DNA of 64,000 bases from Oscillospiraceae bacterium (GTDB lineage Bacteria; Bacillota; Clostridia; UMGS1810): positions 62,001-126,000 of the forward strand of contig SVJU01000002.1 of assembly GCA_015068825.1 (NCBI GenBank). Reading direction: 5' to 3'. Positions 20,125 to 28,215 of the stretch are shown piece after piece. Every line of letters begins with the position of its first letter. The first letter of the stretch is position 1. The notes under the pieces were generated by a model. That model had not been told where the DNA came from. It saw only the letters and a program-made list of their open reading frames with translations, and made no database searches. The position numbers and the translations under genes were made by a program.

Positions 20125-20955
20125 ATGAAAATTATTTATAAACATCAAAAAAACGATATGTGCTTTGAAGAAATTGGTGTTGAAAATTGTATTGCAAAAC
20201 AGATTGTTCTTGATAAGGATATAAAAACTGCCACAAAAAAAGAGCATCATCATAGAGCTTTTGAAATTCATATTATAAATAAAGGACATCAGACATATAA
20301 GATATTAAACAAGAAATACAAAATAAAAAGCGGTTCATTTTTAATTATTCCGCCCGATGTAAAGCATAGTGTGCTTGATTTTCCAAAAGGCACAATAAAA
20401 ACTGCTTTTTTGTTTGGTGTGAGCGAAAAAAGTCCGTTTATAAGCATAAAAGAGCCAATAATTCAAAAAACACCGTCCGATATTATAAAGAACATAGAAT
20501 TTATTTTAAACGAAACAAAAAATCCGTTTTATAAAAGAATAATTGAGGGCAGAATTTTTGAAATACTTGTTTCGTTTTTAAATCTTTTGGGACATAGTAA
20601 AAAAATAGAGATTGATGCCAAGACAGAAGATGTGCGCATTTTTATGGCAAAACAATATATAAAAGATAACATTGAGCTTAATTTAAAGGTGGGTGATGTG
20701 GCATCTTACTGTTATCTTGGCACAAAACAGCTTACACGCCTTTTTAAAAAATACTTAAATATCACACCAAGTAAATATATAGAGCAGAAAAAAATAGAGT
20801 ATATAGAAAACCTTATTTCAGAAAGCGACCTTTCTTTAAAGGAGATAAGCGAAAAAATGAATTTTTCGAGCGAATATCATTTTAATTCGTTTTTCAAAAA
20901 ATATAATGGTATGCCTCCGGGTGAATATAAAAAAATACATAAAAACAGCTATTGA
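20125..20955 (+). CDS. AraC-family transcription regulator
   Basis: This one-component regulator has 276 residues. The N-terminal cupin (about 25-120) carries EHHHRAFEIHIINKG and PPDVKHSV, typical of a sugar-sensing AraC jelly roll. The C-terminal double helix-turn-helix (about 172-272) has VGDVASYCYLGTKQLTRLFKKYLN and the family signature SLKEISEKMNFSSEYHFNSFFKKYNGMPPGEYK. It is divergent from the lyase/sialidase-fold operon across 150 bases, so it is probably the local activator of the glycan genes. The ligand is unknown. Confidence 0.9.
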   Translation: MKIIYKHQKNDMCFEEIGVENCIAKQIVLDKDIKTATKKEHHHRAFEIHIINKGHQTYKILNKKYKIKSGSFLIIPPDVKHSVLDFPKGTIKTAFLFGVSEKSPFISIKEPIIQKTPSDIIKNIEFILNETKNPFYKRIIEGRIFEILVSFLNLLGHSKKIEIDAKTEDVRIFMAKQYIKDNIELNLKVGDVASYCYLGTKQLTRLFKKYLNITPSKYIEQKKIEYIENLISESDLSLKEISEKMNFSSEYHFNSFFKKYNGMPPGEYKKIHKNSY

Positions 20956-20980
20956 AAAAATAAAAAAAATATGTTAATAT
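20952..20980 (+). promoter_or_regulatory. Promoter of hydG
   Basis: TTGAAA (20952-20957) and TAATAT (20975-20980) are 17 bases apart, with TG one base before the -10. The -35 overlaps the stop codon of the AraC gene, so hydG starts a separate transcript. Confidence 0.65.
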
Positions 20981-20984
20981 AAGT

Positions 20985-21030
20985 TTACTAACGGTAAAGC
21001 GCAAAATGCCCTGAGCCGAAAGAAAGGAAA
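20985..21030 (+). other. Short GC-richer leader of hydG, function unknown
   Basis: The 5' leader has a run much richer in G and C than its surroundings (ACGGTAAAGCGC, then GCCCTGAGCC). A GGC/GCC-type pairing is possible. It does not match any riboswitch consensus I can recall. It may be a structured RNA or a chance sequence. Confidence 0.25.
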
Positions 21031-21036
21031 ATTTAT

Positions 21037-22488
21037 ATGAGTATGTATAAATATGACAAAAATTCGCTCATTGCAGATGAATTTATCAATGACGAAGAAA
21101 TTAAGGCAACCTTAAAATATGCCGAAGAAAATAAGGATAATTATGAATTAATAGAACAAATCCTTGAAAAAGCAAAGCCTTACAAAACCGAAGAAGGCAC
21201 TTTTTGCAAAGGCTTAAATCACAGGGAAGCCTCAGTACTACTTGCCTGCGAGGATGAAAAAATCATAAAAAGAATGTATGATTTGGCAAAAGAGATAAAA
21301 CAGGCGTTTTACGGCAACAGAATTGTTATGTTTGCACCGCTTTATTTATCAAACTACTGCGTAAACGGCTGTGTCTACTGCCCGTATCACGCAAAAAACA
21401 AGCACATTCCGCGTAAAAAGCTAACACAGGAAGAGGTTAAAAAAGAGGTTATTGCACTTCAGGATATGGGTCATAAGCGCCTTGCAATCGAGGCAGGCGA
21501 AGACCCTAAAAACAATCCGATTGAGTATATTTTAGAGTGTATTAAAACTATTTATTCCATAAAAAACAAAAACGGCGAAATAAGAAGAGTTAATGTAAAC
21601 ATTGCTGCAACAACGGTTGAAGAATACAAAATGCTTAAAGATGCAGGTATTGGAACATACATTCTTTTTCAGGAAACTTATCATAAAGAAAGCTATTTAA
21701 AGCTTCATCCGACAGGACCAAAGCACGATTATAACTATCATACCGAGGCAATGGACAGAGCAATGCAGGGCGGTATTGACGATGTAGGACTTGGCGTTTT
21801 GTTTGGACTTGAGCTTTATAAATACGAGTTTGCAGGACTACTTATGCATGCAGAGCATTTAGAGGCTGTTCATGGCGTTGGTCCGCATACAATAAGCGTT
21901 CCGCGAATTAAAAGGGCAGACGATATCGACCCCGATGTTTTTGATAATGGCATAAGTGACGAAATTTTTGCCAAAATATGTGCTCTTATAAGAATCAGCG
22001 TTCCATATACAGGTATGATTATTTCAACAAGAGAATCTCAAAAGGTAAGAGAAGATGTAATAAAGCTTGGCGTATCGCAAATAAGCGGTGCATCAAGAAC
22101 ATCGGTTGGCGGATATTCAGAAGAGATAAGACCGCATGAAACCGAGCAGTTTGATGTATCAGACCAAAGAAGTCTTGACGAAGTGGTAAAATGGCTTATG
22201 GAAATGGGATATATTCCGTCGTTCTGTACGGCGTGCTATCGTGAAGGCAGAACGGGCGACAGATTTATGTCGCTTTGTAAATCAGGTCAAATCCAGAACT
22301 GTTGCCACCCCAATGCACTTATGACTCTAAAAGAATTTTTAATGGATTATGCCTCGGAGGATACTAAAAAAATAGGCGAAGCGCTAATTGAAGCCGAGCT
22401 TAATAATATTCCAAAAGAAAAGGTAAAAGAAATCTGCAAACAAAATCTTGAAAAAATACAAAACGGAATAAGAGATTTCAGATTTTGA
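21037..22488 (+). CDS. hydG: [FeFe]-hydrogenase H-cluster maturase HydG
   Basis: HydG is a radical-SAM tyrosine lyase that makes CO and cyanide for the hydrogenase H-cluster. The 483-residue length is typical. The CX3CX2C cluster motif is C108-VNG-C112-VY-C115. The C-terminal auxiliary-cluster region has CTACYREGRTGDRFM, then KSGQIQNCCHPNA, which distinguishes HydG from ThiH. GAAAGGA lies ahead of the ATG. It is followed by a TM1266-family gene. hydE, hydF and the hydrogenase are not in this window. Confidence 0.95.
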   Translation: MSMYKYDKNSLIADEFINDEEIKATLKYAEENKDNYELIEQILEKAKPYKTEEGTFCKGLNHREASVLLACEDEKIIKRMYDLAKEIKQAFYGNRIVMFAPLYLSNYCVNGCVYCPYHAKNKHIPRKKLTQEEVKKEVIALQDMGHKRLAIEAGEDPKNNPIEYILECIKTIYSIKNKNGEIRRVNVNIAATTVEEYKMLKDAGIGTYILFQETYHKESYLKLHPTGPKHDYNYHTEAMDRAMQGGIDDVGLGVLFGLELYKYEFAGLLMHAEHLEAVHGVGPHTISVPRIKRADDIDPDVFDNGISDEIFAKICALIRISVPYTGMIISTRESQKVREDVIKLGVSQISGASRTSVGGYSEEIRPHETEQFDVSDQRSLDEVVKWLMEMGYIPSFCTACYREGRTGDRFMSLCKSGQIQNCCHPNALMTLKEFLMDYASEDTKKIGEALIEAELNNIPKEKVKEICKQNLEKIQNGIRDFRF

Positions 22489-22497
22489 TTTTATAAT

Positions 22498-22578
22498 AAC
22501 ATTCCTTCTACCACCTTCATTTACACAAAGAGGGTTTTAAAAGGCCCCCTTGTGCAAAGGGAGTGACTGAGGGATTGT
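22498..22578 (+). repeat. Interspersed palindromic repeat, family A, copy 1
   Basis: It fills the hydG-TM1266 gap. It reads from ACATTCCTTCTACCACCTTC through GGCCCCCTTGTGCAAAGGGAG to GACTGAGGGATTGT, and aligns along its length with the inverse of the copy at 30695. The ends are imperfect inverted repeats. It lies inside what should be one transcript. Confidence 0.8.
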
Positions 22579-22598
22579 AAAAATAAAGGTGATTTATT

Positions 22599-22850
22599 AT
22601 GCAGGAAAACACAAGAGTTGCCGTTATTTCCATAATTGCTGAAAGTACCGAGAATATTGAACTTTTAAATAAAACACTTCATGAATATTCAGATTATATA
22701 ATTGGCAGAATGGGAATTCCGTACAAACAAAAAGGAATTAATATAATAAGTATCGCCGTTGATGCTCCGCAGGATATAATAAGCGCACTTGCAGGCAAAA
22801 TTGGCAGAATAGATAAAATAACCACAAAAACAACATTTTCAAATCATTAA
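22599..22850 (+). CDS. TM1266-family protein, putative iron-only hydrogenase system regulator
   Basis: This 83-residue protein belongs to the TM1266 family, an ACT/NikR-C-like fold found beside hydEFG genes in Clostridia and Thermotogae. The pattern is RVAVISIIAE ... YIIGRMGIPYKQKGINIISIAVDAPQDIISALAGKIGRI. AAAGGTG lies before the ATG. Its placement after hydG supports a role in hydrogenase maturation or control; no DNA-binding domain is visible, so the regulator label is historical. Confidence 0.88.
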   Translation: MQENTRVAVISIIAESTENIELLNKTLHEYSDYIIGRMGIPYKQKGINIISIAVDAPQDIISALAGKIGRIDKITTKTTFSNH

Positions 22851-22888
22851 AAAAATACCGGATGTTAATAGCATCCGGTATTTTTATG
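22849..22888. terminator. Bidirectional terminator
   Basis: AAAAATACCGGATG / CATCCGGTATTTTT has a 7-base loop and T-runs on both strands. It separates the TM1266 gene from the converging ABC permease gene. Confidence 0.92.
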
Positions 22889-22913
22889 TTTACTTACAAG
22901 TGATATCACTTTA

Positions 22914-24662
22914 TTATTGTATGTTTTCTTTGTGCTCATTATAAAACATATCTAAAACTTCGTTTGTTTTTTCAAAGCTCTCAAACACGGGAATTTGTCT
23001 GTAATTATACCTGTACCCGCCGTTTTTTTCATCTTTTCTATACTCACATTCAATAAAATATGTTGTTTTCTCTCCTCTGATATCGCTGTATTTTGCACTG
23101 TATGCTTCTTCTTTTAATGTGTTTATAACAAGATTTGTTTTTTCTTTTTCGTTTCTTATGTAAAAATATTCAGAACCTACATTTTCTCCTTTTACATGTG
23201 CTATGTGAAGACCGTATTTGCCATTTTCGGGAATATAAATATTATCAAATCCGTAAAGCTGGTCTTTATATTCTTTTGTGTCAAAAACAAGCTCTAAAAA
23301 CTTATCAAACTCTTCATTCGATACAAAAATTCTTCTTTTTATTCCCCATTTTTGATACTTTGAAGTTGAAAAATTAAGATACACAACTTTTTCATCTCTT
23401 GAAGGATATCTGTCTTTACTGATTTTTCCTGTTTTCATTAAATTTATTGCGCCCTCAATGCTTTTTCTTTCGCTGAATTTCAGCTCATCTGAAGAATAGT
23501 AGTAATCATTTCTTGAAAAAACAGGCATATCAATATAGATTTCGTTGGTTTTATCTGCATCAGGCACCATTTTGTCAATTTTAAAAATATCAACTTCAAC
23601 AATGGTTACAAAAACAAGAATACATATTATTACCAAAAGCATCATTTTTTTGTTGGCAAACATATTTTTGATGTTCTTTTCGAATATCGCCTGAAGAATT
23701 GAAAAAATTACAACAATCGCCATAGTATGAACAACAAAATTTATAATAATGTTCATTGAATTTACATTTGCGCGGATAAGTGTTCCAAAGCCGATGCCAA
23801 GGCAAATTGTGATGTAATATTTCAAAAACTTATTTACTATATCAAATGCAAAGAATTTGTTTGTATTCTCGCTTTTTCTTTTTGAATAGATAATTGCCGA
23901 AAGCGATACTAAAATTATTGGCATTATAACAAGATAAATTGCAAAAGAAGGTGTAAAAATTTTTAACAATCCTGTTTTTGAAAAGGTTATCCACATAGGA
24001 TAAAAATAATCTGCAAGCGGCAGTGTAAGATTTACATAATATGTAGGCATATATGCAATAAATGTTCCCACTGCAACCACCTTTGTTACAGGATACAAAA
24101 GAAATATAAACATTACCGCAATAATAAGGGCAAACACATTTGAGCAAAAGCTCTGTGCAAACATAACAACAGAGTATGTAAAAAGTGTTGTAAGCAAAAC
24201 TGCTGCAATTATTTTAAACATATTGGCTACACTTACCCAGAACTGAAAGCCTATTATAACATTTAAAGAAAGATTTACCATAAAAGTAAAAAGGATTGGT
24301 ATAATCATTGCAAAAAAGCCTGCCAGAAATTTGGTTACAAGCATATTCTTTCTTGTTATTGGCATTGAATGATAAAATATAACCGAATTTGTTTTATATA
24401 AATATCCAAACTGCAAAATAACAAATATAACCGCTGCAGCAGTATTTATAATGGTTACAAAAGGATTTGCCATTGAAAGCATTTCGGCAACATCTGAAAG
24501 CATATAAAAATGTCTTGATTCAAGATAGCTGTTATACATTATCATTGCAGGAAGGGTTGTTGCAAGAAGAAGGAATATTGTATATAAAATCATAATATGC
24601 TTATTTTGTTTTAAATCTTCAAAAAATAAGTTTTTGTTAAATAAGGACTTTTGATGCGTCAT
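22914..24662 (-). CDS. ABC transporter permease (ABC-2 type)
   Basis: This is an integral membrane protein of 582 residues. About eight hydrophobic segments occupy residues 20-360 (for example MILYTIFLLLATTLPAMIMY and IAAAVLLTTLFTYSVVMFA). A soluble C-terminal domain of about 200 residues follows. FYHSMPITRKNMLVTKF is the usual ABC-2/Ytr-type loop. It overlaps the ATPase gene by 26 bases and is the last gene of the GntR-ATPase-permease operon. By analogy with ytr/bcr-type operons it may export or resist a peptide or cell-envelope compound; the substrate is unknown. Confidence 0.85.
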   Translation of the reverse strand: MTHQKSLFNKNLFFEDLKQNKHIMILYTIFLLLATTLPAMIMYNSYLESRHFYMLSDVAEMLSMANPFVTIINTAAAVIFVILQFGYLYKTNSVIFYHSMPITRKNMLVTKFLAGFFAMIIPILFTFMVNLSLNVIIGFQFWVSVANMFKIIAAVLLTTLFTYSVVMFAQSFCSNVFALIIAVMFIFLLYPVTKVVAVGTFIAYMPTYYVNLTLPLADYFYPMWITFSKTGLLKIFTPSFAIYLVIMPIILVSLSAIIYSKRKSENTNKFFAFDIVNKFLKYYITICLGIGFGTLIRANVNSMNIIINFVVHTMAIVVIFSILQAIFEKNIKNMFANKKMMLLVIICILVFVTIVEVDIFKIDKMVPDADKTNEIYIDMPVFSRNDYYYSSDELKFSERKSIEGAINLMKTGKISKDRYPSRDEKVVYLNFSTSKYQKWGIKRRIFVSNEEFDKFLELVFDTKEYKDQLYGFDNIYIPENGKYGLHIAHVKGENVGSEYFYIRNEKEKTNLVINTLKEEAYSAKYSDIRGEKTTYFIECEYRKDEKNGGYRYNYRQIPVFESFEKTNEVLDMFYNEHKENIQ

Positions 24663-25548
24663 AGCCTGTAACCTCCATTTCGTAAATAAATATATCTTCT
24701 AAAGAAATATCAATAGGGTCAATTAAAATAGGGTTTAGTTTTTCAATTTTGGGGATAATATCGTCTAATTTTCCTCTTGCCACAATTTCCATAACGCTTG
24801 AGCGTGTGGTATATTTTACAATGTCAACATCTTTAATTTCAGAAACATCTATCATAGGCTTAAAGGCAAGCTGAATTTTGTGGATATTTTCTTTTATATC
24901 GTCAATTTTCTTTTCGATTATGATTTTATTCTGATGAATAATGCCTATTACATCGCAAAAATTTTCAAGCTCGGCTAAATTGTGCGATGATACAATAACC
25001 GTCATGCTTCTTTCTGTAACCTCTTTTATAATAATTCTTTTAACAAGCTGACGAATTACAGGGTCAAGGCCGTCAAAGCTTTCGTCACACAATAAAAGCT
25101 TTGGATTTTTTGAAAGTGCAAATACTATTGCCGCCTGTCTTTTCATACCCTTTGAAAAGGTGTTTATTTTTTTGGTGATATCAAGCGGAAACAGATTTGA
25201 AATTTCATAAAATTTATCCATTGAAAAGGACGGATAAACCTTGTTTAAATATTTTGCCATATCCTTCATTGAAAACGAATTAAAAAAGTATGGCTCATCA
25301 CTTATGTACGAAATATCGTCTTTTATATTTACATTGTCCTCAATTTTTTCGCCATTTGTAAAAATAAATCCGTTGTCATTAAAATAAATACCCGAAATAC
25401 AGTTTAAAAGGGTGGATTTACCTGCACCGTTAGTGCCGATAAGTCCATAAATACTGCCTTTTTCAATACTTGATGAAATAGAGTCCAAAACGGTGTAATC
25501 ATCAAACTTTTTTGTTAAATTTTCGATTTTCAAATAATTTTGTGACAT
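24637..25548 (-). CDS. ABC transporter ATP-binding protein
   Basis: This 303-residue nucleotide-binding subunit has Walker A GTNGAGKST at about 37-45, signature TFSKGMKRQ, Walker B LLLCDESFDGLD and a C-terminal extension of about 90 residues as in drug-export ATPases. Its ATG overlaps the stop of the GntR gene (TAATG). It powers the permease encoded next. Confidence 0.92.
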   Translation of the reverse strand: MSQNYLKIENLTKKFDDYTVLDSISSSIEKGSIYGLIGTNGAGKSTLLNCISGIYFNDNGFIFTNGEKIEDNVNIKDDISYISDEPYFFNSFSMKDMAKYLNKVYPSFSMDKFYEISNLFPLDITKKINTFSKGMKRQAAIVFALSKNPKLLLCDESFDGLDPVIRQLVKRIIIKEVTERSMTVIVSSHNLAELENFCDVIGIIHQNKIIIEKKIDDIKENIHKIQLAFKPMIDVSEIKDVDIVKYTTRSSVMEIVARGKLDDIIPKIEKLNPILIDPIDISLEDIFIYEMEVTGYDASKVLI

Positions 25549-25922
25549 TATTTTTCGCCCTCCTCATACAAAGAATTAATTTTTTCGATTAAAAATTCTT
25601 TTGATGCACCCAAATCCTTTATTTTTTTAACAACATTTTCAAAATCGGATGCTTCAAACAAAATTTTTCTTTGTCTTAATGCCTCGACATCGCCTGTAAC
25701 AAATCTTCCTTTGCCGTTTACCGAATAGCAAACACCAATTTGCTCTAAATATGTATACGCCTTTTGAACCGTGTTGGGATTTATTGCAAGGTTTGTTGCC
25801 ATTTCTCTTACCGAAGGCAAGATTTCGTTAGGTTCAAGTAAGCCGTGAAGCACAAGATATTCAATTTTTGATGTAAGCTGCTCATAAATTGGTGAAGAAT
25901 TATTTAAGCTTATACCTAACAT
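25548..25922 (-). CDS. GntR-family regulator (YtrA subfamily)
   Basis: This short GntR repressor of 124 residues is typical of the YtrA subfamily: a winged helix (LVLHGLLEPNEILPSVREMATNLAINPNTVQKAYTYLEQIG at about 28-69) with only a small C-terminal dimerisation helix and no large ligand domain. It heads the ABC operon and probably represses it. A fitting inverted repeat lies at the predicted transcription start. Confidence 0.92.
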   Translation of the reverse strand: MLGISLNNSSPIYEQLTSKIEYLVLHGLLEPNEILPSVREMATNLAINPNTVQKAYTYLEQIGVCYSVNGKGRFVTGDVEALRQRKILFEASDFENVVKKIKDLGASKEFLIEKINSLYEEGEK

Positions 25923-25943
25923 TTTACCCCTCCTTACTAATGT

Positions 25944-25963
25944 GTACTACTACAAAGTAGTAC
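25944..25963. promoter_or_regulatory. Probable operator of the GntR regulator
   Basis: The perfect inverted repeat GTACTAC-TACAAA-GTAGTAC lies just downstream of the -10 at 25975-25980, where a bound repressor would block transcription. The spacing suits a YtrA-type dimer. Confidence 0.7.
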
Positions 25964-25974
25964 GCTATATGCAC

Positions 25975-26003
25975 ATAGTACAATATATTTTTTATTTTGT
26001 CAA
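25975..26003 (-). promoter_or_regulatory. Promoter of the GntR-ABC operon
   Basis: On the minus strand a perfect TTGACA (25998-26003) and TACTAT (25975-25980) are exactly 17 bases apart. Confidence 0.8.
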
Positions 26004-26038
26004 GTATTTTTTTAAAAATTATATATTAAGCAATTATA

Positions 26039-26074
26039 CAAAAAAGGCACTTCAAAATGAAGTACCTTTTTTAT
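26039..26074 (-). terminator. Terminator after rsmA
   Basis: On the minus strand AAAAAAGGTACTTCA / TGAAGTGCCTTTTTT forms a hairpin with one mismatch and a T-run. It ends the rseC-kor-rsmA transcript. Confidence 0.85.
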
Positions 26075-26937
26075 TATTTTACAATATTATCTGCTATAAG
26101 TGCATATTCAAAAATTGAGAGTGTTTCGCCTCTTCTTTTTTCGTCAATGCCAATATCGCTTAGCAATTTTAAAATTTCGTCTTTTTTCATTTTAAACATT
26201 CCCGAATTAGAAAGCGCATTTAAGAGCGTTTTTCGTCTTTGGGCAAATGCCGCTTTAATAACCTTAAAGAAAACATCTTTATCCTTTACCAAAACGGGCG
26301 GATTTTGTAAAATATCCATTCTTACAACCGCACTTGTAACCTTTGGTGGCGGCATAAATGATGTATTTGGCACTTTAAAAAGCACCTTTGCATCGCAATA
26401 ATATGCAACCGAAAGACTGATTGCGCCAAAATCCTTTGTGCCTTCTTTAGCACAAAGACGCTGTGCAACCTCGTTTTGTACCATAACTGTAATGCTTTTA
26501 AAATTGATACCGCTTTCAAGCAGCAGCATAATTATCGGGGTTGTAATGTAATAAGGAAGATTTGCAACAACCTTAATGCTTTCCTCACCCGCAAAATTTT
26601 CTGCCACAAGTTTTTTTAAATCAACTTTTAAAATATCATCATTTATTAAATGAAGATTGTTAAAATCGGATAAATTGCTTTCTATTATGGGAATAACGGT
26701 TTTATCAATCTCAACGCAAACAACCTTTTTAACTCTTGGAAGCATTCTTTGTGTAAGTGTTCCAAAGCCTGCACCAATTTCTAAAACGCAGTCGTTTTCG
26801 TTTAAAGAAGCACCTTCTACAATGTTATCAAGAGCCGCCTCGTCAATTAAAAAGTTTTGTCCAAGTGATTTTGAAAACCGAAATTCATATTCCGACAAAA
26901 TTTCTTTTATCACCTTAGGTGATGCTAAATTTCTCAT
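26074..26937 (-). CDS. rsmA: 16S rRNA dimethyladenosine transferase RsmA (KsgA)
   Basis: RsmA dimethylates the two adjacent adenines near the 3' end of 16S rRNA, a late step in 30S assembly. The SAM motif LEIGAGFGTLTQ and the adenine-methylase motif NLPYYITTP are present; length 287 is normal. The start overlaps the kor gamma stop by 4 bases (ATGA), so it is translated from the end of the kor operon, an uncommon partnership. It usually sits near rnmV or the origin. Confidence 0.96.
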   Translation of the reverse strand: MRNLASPKVIKEILSEYEFRFSKSLGQNFLIDEAALDNIVEGASLNENDCVLEIGAGFGTLTQRMLPRVKKVVCVEIDKTVIPIIESNLSDFNNLHLINDDILKVDLKKLVAENFAGEESIKVVANLPYYITTPIIMLLLESGINFKSITVMVQNEVAQRLCAKEGTKDFGAISLSVAYYCDAKVLFKVPNTSFMPPPKVTSAVVRMDILQNPPVLVKDKDVFFKVIKAAFAQRRKTLLNALSNSGMFKMKKDEILKLLSDIGIDEKRRGETLSIFEYALIADNIVK

Positions 26938-27464
26938 AGATTATATCCTGTGTCAAATGCTTTCATATTATTTTCCAAAAGCTCAGGTTTTGATGCAGGA
27001 ACCATTTTGGTGATTGCGCTTTTAACCTGGTCATAAGTGAAAAGATTTGTTTCTTTAATAAGCTTACCAACCATAATGATGTTTGCAAGTTTTGGAAGTC
27101 CCATTTTCATTGCCATATTTGTTGCATCAATTTTAAAAACTTCAACATCGCTTCTTTCAACATCGCGCGAAATAAGTGAAGAATCAATAAAAATCTTTCC
27201 GCCGGCAACAACGCTTTGTTCAAATTTATCAAGTGAAGGACCATTCATAACAACTAAGCTTGTAGGGTCGGTAATAACAGGTGAAGCAACTTCGTCATCT
27301 GATACTATAACACTACAGTTTGCTGTACCGCCACGCATTTCAGGGCCGTATGAAGGAAGATGTGATACATTTTTGCCTTCGTTCATACCAGCATAAGCTA
27401 CAACTTTACCTGCAAAAAGTATGCCTTGTCCGCCAAAGCCTGCAAAAATTATTTCCTGTGTCAT
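26934..27464 (-). CDS. korC: 2-oxoacid:ferredoxin oxidoreductase, gamma subunit
   Basis: This 176-residue subunit has the conserved N-terminal GFGGQGILFAGK. LPSYGPEMRGGTANCSVIVSDD follows, the standard gamma-subunit core. With the beta, alpha and ferredoxin-like subunits it oxidises a 2-oxoacid with CoA to acyl-CoA, CO2 and reduced ferredoxin, or runs in reverse. It starts one base after the beta gene. Whether the substrate is 2-oxoglutarate or branched-chain oxoacids is open; the nearby citrate synthase favours 2-oxoglutarate. Confidence 0.9.
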   Translation of the reverse strand: MTQEIIFAGFGGQGILFAGKVVAYAGMNEGKNVSHLPSYGPEMRGGTANCSVIVSDDEVASPVITDPTSLVVMNGPSLDKFEQSVVAGGKIFIDSSLISRDVERSDVEVFKIDATNMAMKMGLPKLANIIMVGKLIKETNLFTYDQVKSAITKMVPASKPELLENNMKAFDTGYNL

Positions 27465-27465
27465 A

Positions 27466-28215
27466 TTAGTTTTCCTCCTTTGTGATATCTTTATAAACTC
27501 CCAAAGGATAATGAGGAAGCATATTTTCTCTTAACCATTCCATAGCTTCAACAGGAGATAATCCCCAGTTTGTAGGACAAGTTGAAACAACCTCTACAAG
27601 TGAGAAGCCTTTGCCTTCAAGCTGCATCTGGAATGATTTTTTAATAGCAGCTTTTGCTTTTTTAATATTTGGAACGCTATCAACTGTAACTCTTTCAATG
27701 TATGCAGGGCCTTCAAGTGTTGCAAGCATTTCGCTTACTCTTATAGGATACCCTTGGGTTTCGGCATTTCTTCCGTAAGGAGATGTTTGTGTTACCTGAC
27801 CTACAAGTGTTGTAGGAGCCATCTGACCGCCTGTCATACCGTAGATTGCGTTGTTGATAAATATAATAGAAATATTTTCGCCTCTTGCTGCTGCATGAAC
27901 TGTTTCAGCAGTACCAATAGCTGCAAGGTCGCCATCACCCTGATAGGTAAATACAACAGAATCAGGATTTGCTCTTTTTACACCTGTTGCAACAGCAGGT
28001 GCTCTTCCGTGTGCAGCCTGAAGCATATCACATTCAAAATAGTTGTATGCAAATACACTACATCCAACAGGAGCAACACCAATAGTTTTTCCTTCTATAC
28101 CAAGCTCGTCTATAACCTCTGCTACAAGACGGTGAACTATACCGTGTGTACAGCCGGGGCAGTAATGTAAATTAACATCACATAATGCGTGAGGTTTTGT
28201 AAAAACCTTTTCCAT
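27466..28215 (-). CDS. korB: 2-oxoacid:ferredoxin oxidoreductase, beta subunit (TPP-binding)
   Basis: The thiamine-diphosphate subunit (249 residues) shows YCPGCTHGIVHRLV at the N-terminus, the TPP/Mg motif YQGDGDLAAIGTAE, and NNAIYGMTGGQMAPTT, characteristic of KOR/VOR beta chains. It overlaps the alpha-gene stop by one base. The cysteines resemble those that hold the proximal cluster in related enzymes. Confidence 0.93.
   Translation of the reverse strand: MEKVFTKPHALCDVNLHYCPGCTHGIVHRLVAEVIDELGIEGKTIGVAPVGCSVFAYNYFECDMLQAAHGRAPAVATGVKRANPDSVVFTYQGDGDLAAIGTAETVHAAARGENISIIFINNAIYGMTGGQMAPTTLVGQVTQTSPYGRNAETQGYPIRVSEMLATLEGPAYIERVTVDSVPNIKKAKAAIKKSFQMQLEGKGFSLVEVVSTCPTNWGLSPVEAMEWLRENMLPHYPLGVYKDITKEEN

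Noticed and set aside
11464-20955. A prophage or mobile island near the origin
   Set aside because: No integrase, transposase or phage gene is present. The tRNA gene at 11339 has no visible 3' duplicate that would mark an attachment site.
20985-21030. A known riboswitch before hydG
   Set aside because: The leader is too short and does not contain the core of the SAM, THF, preQ1, fluoride, ZTP or cyclic-di-GMP classes I compared by eye.
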